Positions 35,249 to 44,500 of a DNA stretch of 60,612 nt are shown here, one piece after another. A program made the translations under genes and the position numbers. Under the pieces are notes generated by a model. The model had not been told where the DNA came from and made no database searches. It saw only the letters and a list, made by a program, of their open reading frames with translations. This DNA is from S5-A14a sp022766365. GTDB taxonomy: Bacteria; Bacillota; Clostridia; Peptostreptococcales; Anaerovoracaceae. The DNA lies in the NCBI GenBank assembly GCA_050313295.1, contig JBNPLD010000011.1; one strand, written 5' to 3'. The stretch's first letter is position 1. The number at the start of each line of letters is the position of its first letter.

Positions 35249-36865
35249 TTATTCCTTTTCCTTTCCGTACTTCATTCTCAGCAGGAACAATGCAGCAAAC
35301 ATAAGCAGGAAGGAAACAGGAAGAGCAATAGCTATAGTCTTCACAAATCCTGCAATTACATAACTTACAAAGGAAACAGCTGCAACCATCATTGCATATG
35401 GCAACTGAGTATTAACGTGGTTAATATGGTTACACTGAGCACCTGCAGAAGCCATGATAGTCGTATCAGAAATTGGCGAGCAGTGGTCTCCGCAAACAGC
35501 ACCGGCCATACAAGCTGAAATAGAGATTATCATCATGGTGTGGTCGCTGTTCTCAAATATAGCTACAACGATAGGAATAAGGATACCAAATGTTCCCCAG
35601 GATGTTCCGGTTGCAAATGCAAGCGCAACACCGATAAGGAAGATTATACCCGGCAGGAAGTTTATGAAAGATCCTGCACTCTGCTCTACAAAGTTTGCCA
35701 CATAAGGAGCAGCTCCAAGGCTATCTGTCATTGCTTTCAAAGACCAAGCAAATGTCAGTATCAAAATTGGAGGAACCATCGCCTTAAACCCTTCCGGAAT
35801 ACAAGCCATACAATCAGTAAAGCTGATTACTCTCCTGATCGAGTAGAATGCAACGGCAAGGATTAAAGCAATTACGCTACCTGAAGACAGACCCACAGAA
35901 GCGTCCGATTTAGAAAATGCAACTACGAAGTTTTCACCGGAAAAGAACCCGCCGGTATAAAGCATTCCAAGTGCACAAAGAATAATCAATACAACAACAG
36001 GCAAAACCAGATCGATAAGAGTGCCCTTACCCTTAATCTCTTCGTTCTGAACGTTAGCATACGGTCTATCCGGAGTAGTATAGATATCTCCGTTGATAGC
36101 ATTGTCCTCATGAACCCTCATAGGACCGAAGTCAAACTTCATAACCGTTAGCATAACCATCGTGAATATAGTGAGCAGTGCGTAATAGTTATAAGGAATT
36201 GCACTCAGGAATACTGAAAATCCGTCTTCCCCCGGAACGAATCCGGTAACTGCAGCTGCCCATGAAGAAATAGGGGCAATGATGCAAACCGGTGCAGCTG
36301 TAGCATCAATCAAATATGACAACTTGGCACGGGAAACCTTGTGCTTATCCGTGATAGGTCTCATAACACTTCCTACTGTCAGACAATTAAAGTAGTCATC
36401 TACGAAAATCAGCACACCGAGAGCAACGGTAGCGAGCTGTGCTCCCACCCTTGTCTTAATCCTGTTCTCCGCCCATTTTCCGAAGGCAGCCGATCCACCG
36501 GTTGCGTTCATCATTGCAACCATAATACCTAAAACAACAAGGAATACCAGAATACCGACATTGTATGAATCAGACAAAACGGTAACTATACCATCTTGCA
36601 TTACATGGTTAACAGTACCCTCAAAGCTGAAGTTTGAATAGAACAAACCTCCGATAACGATACCTAAGAACAGCGAACTGTACACTTCCTTAGTGATCAG
36701 AGCCAAACCGATAGCAACGATCGGTGGAACCAATGACCAGAAAGTAGCATACATCGCCGGCTTGTAGTCCTTTCCATCAGCAGCGAATACCATGAGATAA
36801 CTCATGAAAACGATTGCTAACAGGAAAGCAGCTCCTAAAACAATCCTCTTTCCTGCGAGTTTCAT
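35249..36865 (-). CDS. NhaC-family sodium/proton antiporter
   Basis: A 538-residue NhaC/arsenite-permease-superfamily antiporter. Landmarks: GVLIFVDDYFNCLTVGSVMRPITDKHKVSRAKLSYLIDATAAPVCIIAPISSWAA, and in the second half LAFATGTSWGTFGILIPIV and GAVCGDHCSPISDTTIMASAGAQCNHINHVNTQLPYA, both characteristic of this group. About 12 membrane helices. It exchanges sodium (or a sodium-linked amine or acid in some relatives) for protons. ATG 36865 follows AGGAGG. A single-gene unit with promoter and terminator. Confidence 0.92.
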   Translation of the reverse strand: MKLAGKRIVLGAAFLLAIVFMSYLMVFAADGKDYKPAMYATFWSLVPPIVAIGLALITKEVYSSLFLGIVIGGLFYSNFSFEGTVNHVMQDGIVTVLSDSYNVGILVFLVVLGIMVAMMNATGGSAAFGKWAENRIKTRVGAQLATVALGVLIFVDDYFNCLTVGSVMRPITDKHKVSRAKLSYLIDATAAPVCIIAPISSWAAAVTGFVPGEDGFSVFLSAIPYNYYALLTIFTMVMLTVMKFDFGPMRVHEDNAINGDIYTTPDRPYANVQNEEIKGKGTLIDLVLPVVVLIILCALGMLYTGGFFSGENFVVAFSKSDASVGLSSGSVIALILAVAFYSIRRVISFTDCMACIPEGFKAMVPPILILTFAWSLKAMTDSLGAAPYVANFVEQSAGSFINFLPGIIFLIGVALAFATGTSWGTFGILIPIVVAIFENSDHTMMIISISACMAGAVCGDHCSPISDTTIMASAGAQCNHINHVNTQLPYAMMVAAVSFVSYVIAGFVKTIAIALPVSFLLMFAALFLLRMKYGKEKE

Positions 36866-36910
36866 TGTTTATACCTCCTATAAAATAATATTGAATAAAA
36901 CTGCACTTTC

Positions 36911-36938
36911 ATTCTACTACTTTAGTAAAATTTGTCAA
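36911..36938 (-). promoter_or_regulatory. promoter of NhaC gene
   Basis: Minus-strand TTGACA (36933-36938), 16-base spacer, TAGAAT (36911-36916), about 45 bases before the start codon. Confidence 0.7.
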
Positions 36939-37002
36939 TGGTTTAACGAAAACATTTACACAACAATTTATTTGAAGATTATTTTTTAGAAGTACAATAT
37001 AT

Positions 37003-37761
37003 TCAAAACCACTTTCGTTTCGATGCAATTATGTACAAAATAGCTGCAATTGCCGTGAATAATACCACTGCCTGAGTGTATTGAAACAGCTCTACAGATT
37101 TGCCTATCCATATGTTGTAATAGATATCTCCGTAAGAATACGGCACAAATTCAGAAATAGTCTTCAGCCATCCGGGCATATCTTCAGTACGGAGCCCAAG
37201 CATACCCGAAAGGAACATTATGCTGAAGTAAATCACCATTCCCACACCATAGGCAATGTTGAATGATTTAAACACCAAAGCTAGGGAATGAGCAATCACG
37301 AACATCACTCCTGCCATGAAAAACAGCAACAAATTAACTTCGATGAAACCGAGAATTGTCGGGCTCTCATATCCTGAAAGAACCTTTGTCCCCACGAGAA
37401 ATACAGCAGTGGAACAAAGTGTGAAAATAAGAAAAGCAAGATATTTGGTTGCAAACATTCCTCCTCTCGTAAAGCCAAAAACTTCAAGTCTCTGTGCAAT
37501 CTTTTTCTCAACCTCAAAGGCAAAAATCGCCATCTCCCCGAGAAAAAATGAGCTAAGTCCGATCATCGGAATCATCGTGAGCATTACCTGCGTCCGAACC
37601 TGCAAAAAAACCTCCGACGGTACCTCATCTTTCAAAGAATTGCTTATGAATACCGTAAGGAGCAGCGGAAAAATCATGCCGAAAAACGGGATATAAAAGT
37701 TCCTGAGTATTATGACAATTTCATAGGCAAGCTGCCTTCCGGTTAAACTAAATCTGTTCAT
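37003..37761 (-). CDS. ABC-2 type transporter permease
   Basis: A 252-residue integral membrane protein with about six helices and the ABC-2 layout: N-terminal cytoplasmic segment, first helix NFYIPFFGMIFPLLLTVFIS, and the pair FMAGVMFVIAHSLALVFKSFNIAYGVGMVIYFSIMFLSG. ATG 37761 follows AAAGGAG by 7 bases and overlaps the ATPase gene by 14 bases; the frame from 37803 is not needed. It forms an exporter with the adjacent ATPase. The operon begins with a two-component system, so export is probably induced by an external signal such as a toxic peptide or haem (inference). Confidence 0.85.
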   Translation of the reverse strand: MNRFSLTGRQLAYEIVIILRNFYIPFFGMIFPLLLTVFISNSLKDEVPSEVFLQVRTQVMLTMIPMIGLSSFFLGEMAIFAFEVEKKIAQRLEVFGFTRGGMFATKYLAFLIFTLCSTAVFLVGTKVLSGYESPTILGFIEVNLLLFFMAGVMFVIAHSLALVFKSFNIAYGVGMVIYFSIMFLSGMLGLRTEDMPGWLKTISEFVPYSYGDIYYNIWIGKSVELFQYTQAVVLFTAIAAILYIIASKRKWF

Positions 37762-38719
37762 AGTATCGCTCCTTTGCAACTGTATACAAAACCTCAATGT
37801 CACGTACTGTAAATCTGTAATTTAAGCCTTTATCTATAAGAATCTCTGCAATTTTCCGAGACTCCTCCTTATTTCTCGACCTAATCATAAGATTGTTGTT
37901 AATCAGACTTACATCTCCCTCGTGATACATATCGGCTCCAATGCTCTCTCTCATAGTTCCTCTGATATTCTCGAATATTATCTGCCCTTCTTCGGCAGAC
38001 TTCCCCTCATACCCATCATTAGAGATGCCGGCAGCTTTGCTCACATTATCCACTATGAACAGATAGTCCCCGCAGTATTTGTGAAAAAGCTCATCCGTAT
38101 CTCCGTAATCTATGACTCGACCTTTATCCAGAATGAGAAGCTTATCTGTAACAGTCTCAAGTTCCTTATAGTAGTGTGAAATCATTATAACAGTCTGATC
38201 CTTCCGCCACTTCCAGTTTTTCAGCAATTCCATGAGATTTTCTCTGTTTTGAAAATCCAATCCTGTGGTCACCTCATCAAAGAACAAAAGCTTTGCTTCC
38301 CTTGCAAGTACCAGAATCATAGTCATCTTCTGCTGTTCACCGCCTGACAGCTTGCTGAACTTCTTGTGTAGGCAATGTTCAAAGGAAAATTCCTCAACCA
38401 ATCTCGATGCAAGAATGTGGTTTTCAAGTTTTGTATTCAGAATTAACTCCATAAGAGTCTTAACAGATACCGAATCCTGATACATATTATGCTGCAGGTG
38501 TACAGCTATGTCTTCCCTTGGTACACCTAAGCTGAAACTTCCCTCATAGTCTGTAAGCCCTATCAGAGCCTTAACTAATGTTGTCTTCCCTGCTCCGTTT
38601 GAACCGATTACCCCCACACGACTTCCGGGCTCTATCCTAATAGGTCGTTTGACATCAAGAGCCACTGTATCTTTATACTTAACCTTTAAACTATCGATTA
38701 TAAGCATTATCATCACCAT
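37748..38719 (-). CDS. ABC transporter ATPase with C-terminal extension
   Basis: A 323-residue ATPase: Walker A VIGSNGAGKTT near 37-47, signature KLSGGEQQKMT, Walker B AKLLFFDEVTTGLD and switch His in ISHYYKE. Val replaces the usual Pro after DE (DEVTTG). About 110 residues follow the ATPase core (from YLFIVDN), as in drug and lantibiotic exporters of the ABC-2 class. It is coupled to the permease by a 14-base overlap. The start MVMIML has only a weak purine-rich ribosome site. The substrate is unknown. Confidence 0.88.
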   Translation of the reverse strand: MVMIMLIIDSLKVKYKDTVALDVKRPIRIEPGSRVGVIGSNGAGKTTLVKALIGLTDYEGSFSLGVPREDIAVHLQHNMYQDSVSVKTLMELILNTKLENHILASRLVEEFSFEHCLHKKFSKLSGGEQQKMTMILVLAREAKLLFFDEVTTGLDFQNRENLMELLKNWKWRKDQTVIMISHYYKELETVTDKLLILDKGRVIDYGDTDELFHKYCGDYLFIVDNVSKAAGISNDGYEGKSAEEGQIIFENIRGTMRESIGADMYHEGDVSLINNNLMIRSRNKEESRKIAEILIDKGLNYRFTVRDIEVLYTVAKERYYEQI

Positions 38720-38827
38720 TTCTTTCTATCCCGTAAAATTACAGATCTTTTAGTGGAGTGCTGAGATGTCCTCTCAGATAAAATCCATTTCCTTGCTTTG
38801 TTAATCCACCGCCTCTACCTATAAAAT

Positions 38828-40462
38828 TTACAGACCTTTCAATCTCTCCAAAACCACCCTAACGCCATCTTCAGTATTTTCTATCCTTAGGGTTAACCCA
38901 AGTCGCCTTGCGTTATATCTTGCTATGTAAAGCCCTAATCCGCTCCCCTTCTCAGAAATTCTTGAAACAAACGGCTCAAATGCATTTTTGAGTACATCAT
39001 CAGGAATTGTTGCGGGACTGTTGGTCAATGTTATCTTATCATCATCGATCAGAGCATACACATTGAAATTCTCTTTGGAATGTTTGAAGCAATTTGATAC
39101 AAGATTCTCCAGAATCTCTTCAAGGATCTCCCTGTCCGTTTGCCATATAGAATCTCCTTTAATATTCCAAGAAACTTTTCGGTTCTTTTCCATGCCTGAA
39201 TATTTTTTCAGATTACTCAACAAAATATCGGCGGGAGAGATAGGATTCATATTGAGCTGAGTTTTGTATTCAAGACGCAGGAGACGATCTATAGAGACTT
39301 GGGTCTCGAGAATCCTGTCACGCAGATTTTTCAAATATGTGGGGTTTTCTCTAAAATCCCCAATATTATCCACCATGGCATCGATTATCATAATAGAAGC
39401 AGCAATAGGAGTTTTCAGCTTGTGAGAAAAACTTCTGAGCACGATTTCTCTTTTTTCGTTCTCTTCCATGAGAAGTTCGTACTGTTTTTTCAGCCGTATA
39501 TAGAAATTCTCTATGTCTCTGCTTAAAACGCCGATTTCATCCTCACGATCCATTGCTATTGACACCTGCGATGAAGTTTCACTAATCAACCGAGTTTTTT
39601 TCTGAAGACTTATAATAGGGTCAACAATCGTCCTGGAGAAAATACCTGTGGCAATATAGGAAATCAGAGCGATTAATACAAGAACCGTAGGTATACTCTT
39701 CCCTACAACCTCTGCAATGTGATTGAATCCTCGGCTTATCATGGAAGAAAGGGTAACGACAATGCTGTCCCCGTTATCGCTTATGATTAATCTGTTAATA
39801 TAACTTACACCTCTTTCCCTGTATGTTGCTTTGATTATATAGAGATTCTTCCCGGGAAACTGAACATCAATGGTTGCATTTCGATTGTCTTTCATACGCT
39901 TAAAAGAATTGGCCCCATTTTGCTTTATTCGCAATAAATTATTAAATTTAAGGGTGACTTTATCTATCTGTTCTTCTGGAATTTCAAAAATTTTTAAAAA
40001 GTCAGTATAGTCTTTTCCATTTTTCTTCTTCAGCTTCTCCCGATCAATTCCTTTAAATGAGTCAACTTTTGTGATGACTTGCATATATAGATTTTTCATA
40101 TCCTCATCCTGAATATTCACGTTGAACTTCCCAAAACTGTCCATAATGTTGAAGGTCGGTTCTTTCTTGGAAAAAACAATCCCAGTGATATTAGAAGATG
40201 GAAGATTTAAATGTTTGATCTCGGTGCCATTGCGGACAAGCTTCTCGTGAAACGTCATTGCCTCGTCAATTTCAATTTTCTCCATATATTCTTCATACAG
40301 TCCCGGTAGCATTCCTATTGTATAAAGTATAAATGCTATCGAAAACACCAGTGCAATTCCCACACTATATATAAAGACTTTCTTTCTCAATGACACATCA
40401 TAAAAGAAACTTTTTAATTTTTTCTTCTGTGTCTCTGCACGCTCTGATTTATCTCGATTCAT
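38828..40462 (-). CDS. sensor histidine kinase
   Basis: A 544-residue membrane kinase. Helix 1 is at 29-50, an extracytoplasmic sensor domain of about 200 residues at 52-255 has no recognised family, helix 2 is at 256-276, and a HAMP linker follows. The H box FSHKLKTP holds His347; the N box is ENLVSNCFKHS and the G box EKGSGLGLYIAR. The ATP lid and C-terminus are complete. The start at 40462 follows GGGGAG. It is paired with the response regulator 62 bases upstream and lies ahead of the ABC exporter genes. The large sensor domain points to an extracellular ligand, which is not known. Confidence 0.92.
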   Translation of the reverse strand: MNRDKSERAETQKKKLKSFFYDVSLRKKVFIYSVGIALVFSIAFILYTIGMLPGLYEEYMEKIEIDEAMTFHEKLVRNGTEIKHLNLPSSNITGIVFSKKEPTFNIMDSFGKFNVNIQDEDMKNLYMQVITKVDSFKGIDREKLKKKNGKDYTDFLKIFEIPEEQIDKVTLKFNNLLRIKQNGANSFKRMKDNRNATIDVQFPGKNLYIIKATYRERGVSYINRLIISDNGDSIVVTLSSMISRGFNHIAEVVGKSIPTVLVLIALISYIATGIFSRTIVDPIISLQKKTRLISETSSQVSIAMDREDEIGVLSRDIENFYIRLKKQYELLMEENEKREIVLRSFSHKLKTPIAASIMIIDAMVDNIGDFRENPTYLKNLRDRILETQVSIDRLLRLEYKTQLNMNPISPADILLSNLKKYSGMEKNRKVSWNIKGDSIWQTDREILEEILENLVSNCFKHSKENFNVYALIDDDKITLTNSPATIPDDVLKNAFEPFVSRISEKGSGLGLYIARYNARRLGLTLRIENTEDGVRVVLERLKGL

Positions 40463-40524
40463 TTTCTTTTTCTCCCCTATTTTATCGGTCTATATTTCCA
40501 AACTCTTCAATTCCGAATACCACT

Positions 40525-41214
40525 CTAATCATCTCCATACTCATCATTCCACTTGTAGCCTATGCCTACCATTGTGCGTATATAGTTTCTTTTCAATTTT
40601 TTTCTTATGTTTTTAATGTGAGTATCGATTACCCTGTCACTACCGTAATACGATTGGTCATATATATTTGCGAGCAATTCTTCCCTTGTATAAACTTTCT
40701 TGGGATGTTTGTACAATATCTCAAGAAGTGTATATTCAGTAATGGTGAATCCGACATCTTTTCCGTCTTCCAGAAACCGACTCCCTTCTGCATCCATAAC
40801 CAGCGGGCCCCTCACAGAAAGCTCATCGGTTTGACTATTTTGTTTCGGCGAAATCCTCCTCATGATAGCCTCTATTCTCTTTATGAGTAGAACCGGTGAC
40901 ACCGGTTTGATTATATAGTCATCGGAGAGAAGATCCATGGTTTCGAGCTGAGTTTTTTCATCTCCTAAGACACTGAGCATGATAATTCCGACTTTTTGAT
41001 TCATTTTGCGAATTTCCTTGAGAACTTTGATTCCATCAATTTCCGGAACGATGATATCGAGAATCACTATATCAAAATTCCCATCTGACTTAAATCTGTC
41101 CAAGGCTTCTTGTCCATTACATATCCATTCTGTATCATAGCCTGCCATTTTCAGATATTCATTTGTCACTGTACCAATGATCGGGTCATCCTCAAGATAA
41201 AGTATTCTAGTCAT
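40525..41214 (-). CDS. OmpR-family response regulator
   Basis: A 229-residue regulator from ATG 41214 (GGAG 9 bases upstream; the frame from 41292 adds an unlikely N-terminus). The receiver domain has the acidic pair in LYLEDDP, the phospho-acceptor Asp53 (IVILDIIVPEIDG), the Ser of MLSVLG and the Lys of IIKPVSP. The C-terminal winged helix (about 130-229) carries LLEILYKHPKKVYTREELLANIYD and RVIDTHIKNIRKKL. Two direct repeats upstream are well placed for autoregulation. It should control the kinase/exporter operon and possibly the divergent surface-protein gene. Confidence 0.93.
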   Translation of the reverse strand: MTRILYLEDDPIIGTVTNEYLKMAGYDTEWICNGQEALDRFKSDGNFDIVILDIIVPEIDGIKVLKEIRKMNQKVGIIMLSVLGDEKTQLETMDLLSDDYIIKPVSPVLLIKRIEAIMRRISPKQNSQTDELSVRGPLVMDAEGSRFLEDGKDVGFTITEYTLLEILYKHPKKVYTREELLANIYDQSYYGSDRVIDTHIKNIRKKLKRNYIRTMVGIGYKWNDEYGDD

Positions 41215-41304
41215 ATTTTCTTTCTCCAAATTCGCCTCTATTCCCTTGCCGTCCGAATTGATTACATCTTTAATCTTACACATATCTTTCAATCGACTAT
41301 TTTA

Positions 41305-41345
41305 ATTATACAATACGAATGTGAAGATTGTATGTAGATTGTATG
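41305..41345 (-). promoter_or_regulatory. response-regulator promoter with 11-bp direct repeats
   Basis: The minus strand carries CATACAATCT twice (41336-41345 and 41325-41334) with an 11-base period, then TATAAT (41305-41310) 14 bases on, in place of a normal -35. This is the layout of an OmpR-type activator site. Binding by the encoded regulator is inferred. Confidence 0.6.
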
Positions 41346-41471
41346 TTTTTTTGTTGATAATAAATTGCGTTGAATTAGTATCTTTGAGGGGAAATTTATG
41401 TAAGCCCTGCCCGTCAAATTCAGCATCTCATTTTTTGTGAAAATTCGAATTGCTCTTTAGAAAAATTTTTC

Positions 41472-41525
41472 TTGCAAAATAATAGAAAATGATATAAAAT
41501 GCCAGTGAGTTAGTTACAGCTAACT
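41472..41525 (+). promoter_or_regulatory. promoter and TTAG-N6-CTAA operator of the giant surface-protein gene
   Basis: TTGCAA (41472-41477), 17 bases, TAAAAT (41495-41500), then AGTTAGTTACAGCTAACT (41508-41525). The operator differs from the 23243 palindrome at two of 18 bases and occupies the same place, over the start of transcription. Confidence 0.68.
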
Positions 41526-41595
41526 TAATTGCCTGTACTTTTGAATATCACAAAACAGGTAGTTCATATATCAATAAAAGTAGAGGGAGGAATTT

Positions 41596-44500
41596 ATGAA
41601 AAAACTTTTACTTAAAAGATTAGGATCAGGATTCATATCCGGCGGACTTGCAGTGGGAATGTCATTGTGTATGATGATAAGCGGCATTGTCCCTCAAAGT
41701 CCTGTTTCCACAGGAATTAATACCGCATATGCGGCGGAGACTCAGGGGATCGCATGGGGATATAACAACGGCAGAATTTTCAATAAAACCGGGAATCTGG
41801 ATGAAGTTGTTAACTATCTGAATAAAAATGTACTTTCCATAAAAGTCTATACCTTGGGATTCAGAACTCTGGAAGAATATATACCAAGCCCATATAGCGA
41901 TGACAATAAACTTGTAAATGAGAACGGTACCTTAAATCCGGACTATATAGCTGCAAGTGCAAAACAAGGATCCAAGGGAGAAGATCTAAAAGTCTTCAAA
42001 AATCTTGAAAGATATCGTACAAATGATAGAAATACCACTATAAGATTTGTAATGATTACCTTCGAGGGAACAAATGAGCATATTCTAATGTACTACCCTG
42101 AAATGTTACCGACGGGCAACACAAAGATAGATTACCAAGAAAATGTTCATGAAATATTAGGCGAGAGTCCATATGGGTACAAAATGTACCTTAAGATTAC
42201 GATGGAGCCGGATGGCAATACAATCAAAACTATTGAAGACAATAATTCTCGAGTGGATGGGCCAAGCGGGAATATTTGGGCAAGTTTTGTTGCAGGCGGT
42301 GGTCTGAAAAAATATAATGGTAAAACTCTCACAGAAGTAAAAGCTATGGATGTTGGGACACAAACCGGACCGACCAGCTACCAATGGGGGGTTGACAGTA
42401 TCACAGGTGCTACAGCCACATCTATAGATGTGAAGAAAACCGTAGTGAACTTCCTGGAAACAATGGCAGCTTCCCATACACATAAAACTGATAAAAGCGT
42501 TCTTATGGCAACGATTAAGGAAGCTGACGAAATAGTAAGTGCGGCTTCAGAATATGTCCAAAATGAAGCTCTAAAGAACCTGTTAACGGCTGTTTCTCAA
42601 GGAAAGCTTGTACTAAAAAACACAGACGCAGAAGAAAGTGAAGTTAAGCAAAGTGTAAATGCAATAAAAACCGCCCTAAAAGGTGATATTCGTCTCAACC
42701 CTGTTAAAACCAATGATCTTAAAGCCGTATTGGACAAATCCGGAAAGCTAAAAAATACGGATTACACAGAGGAGAGTTTCAAGAATCTGACAGGAATAAT
42801 AGCAAAAGCCAAGGAAATCTACGAAAAATCCACGAAGGAAAACACTATCAGGCAGGTAAAAATTGACGAAGTAACAAGGGAGCTCAACGAGGCAATAAGT
42901 GACCTTGAAGAAAAAGACAGCGACATAGTTGTCCGACACAAAATAAAAGGTCGGCTTGTAGAATTCGGGAGTGAAGACAAGCCCTCTATGGCAAGCGGCG
43001 CTCTGAATCCTGAAGTACAAATAAAAGAAATTGGTGGAAAAACTACGTACTATCTGAAATTTAAACCTATAGAAGTTTTAGGAGCAAAATCACAAGTTGA
43101 AGATGTAAAACACATAGAAAAAGGACAAGAGAAAGATACAAGGCGTAAACTCACTGATGGGGAATACAACCAGACATATATTTTTACCAGAAATGCGACA
43201 AACGAAAAAAGCTTTACATTAAAGCTTGGCGCAAGGATGGGCTCCCCTAAAATCAGTTACCAGAATGTGACGTTGAAGCTTGACTTGAGCGAAAAAGCAT
43301 CTAAATCGAATGTTGACAAAAAAGGTCTCGAATCCGTTCTCAAAGAAGCTGCCGAAGTTGAAAAGGAAATTGCTCTTGGGGATTACAAAGAGGATGGCAT
43401 CAAGGAATTCCAAACAAAATATAAACGTGCAAAGGAAGTAATGGCAGACCCTAATGCTACCGAAAAAGATGTTGACTCCGCCAAGAGACAGCTGAGCAGC
43501 ATGATACACTTGAATCTCATACCTAAGCCTGTTGATACAAGCAAGGTTGAACCTCTGATAAAGCAAGCTGAGTCCATCGACAGAAGTCGCTACACAGAGG
43601 CGAGCCTGAAAGACCTGGATAAAGCATTAGCTGATGTTAAGGCAAAGAAAGATAGAGCCGAAACCTTCAGAGATGTTAAAAACAGTCAAATGGAGAAGGC
43701 AAAGAAAGCCCTGGAAAACGCTATCTCCGGTCTCAAAGAAAAAACCGGCCAGACGGTGGTTGACAAAAAAGGTCTCGAATCCGTTCTCAAAGAAGCTGCC
43801 GAAGTTGAAAAGGAAATTGCTCTTGGGGATTACAAAGAGGATGGCATCAAGGAATTCCAAACAAAATATAAACGTGCAAAGGAAGTAATGGCAGACCCTA
43901 ATGCTACCGAAAAAGATGTTGACTCCGCCAAGAGACAGCTGAGCAGCATGATACACTTGAATCTCATACCTAAGCCTGTTGATACAAGCAAGGTTGAACC
44001 TCTGATAAAGCAAGCTGAGTCCATCGACAGAAGTCGCTACACAGAGGCGAGCCTGAAAGACCTGGATAAAGCATTAGCTGATGTTAAGGCAAAGAAAGAT
44101 AGAGCCGAAACCTTCAGAGATGTTAAAAACAGTCAAATGGAGAAGGCAAAGAAAGCCCTGGAAAACGCTATCTCCGGTCTCAAAGAAAAAACCGGCCAGA
44201 CGGTGGTTGACAAAAAAGGTCTCGAATCCGTTCTCAAAGAAGCTGCCGAAGTTGAAAAGGAAATTGCTCTTGGGGATTACAAAGAGGATGGCATCAAGGA
44301 ATTCCAAACAAAATATAAACGTGCAAAGGAAGTAATGGCAGACCCTAATGCTACCGAAAAAGATGTTGACTCCGCCAAGAGACAGCTGAGCAGCATGATA
44401 CACTTGAATCTCATACCTAAGCCTGTTGATACAAGCAAGGTTGAACCTCTGATAAAGCAAGCTGAGTCCATCGACAGAAGTCGCTACACAGAGGCGAGCC

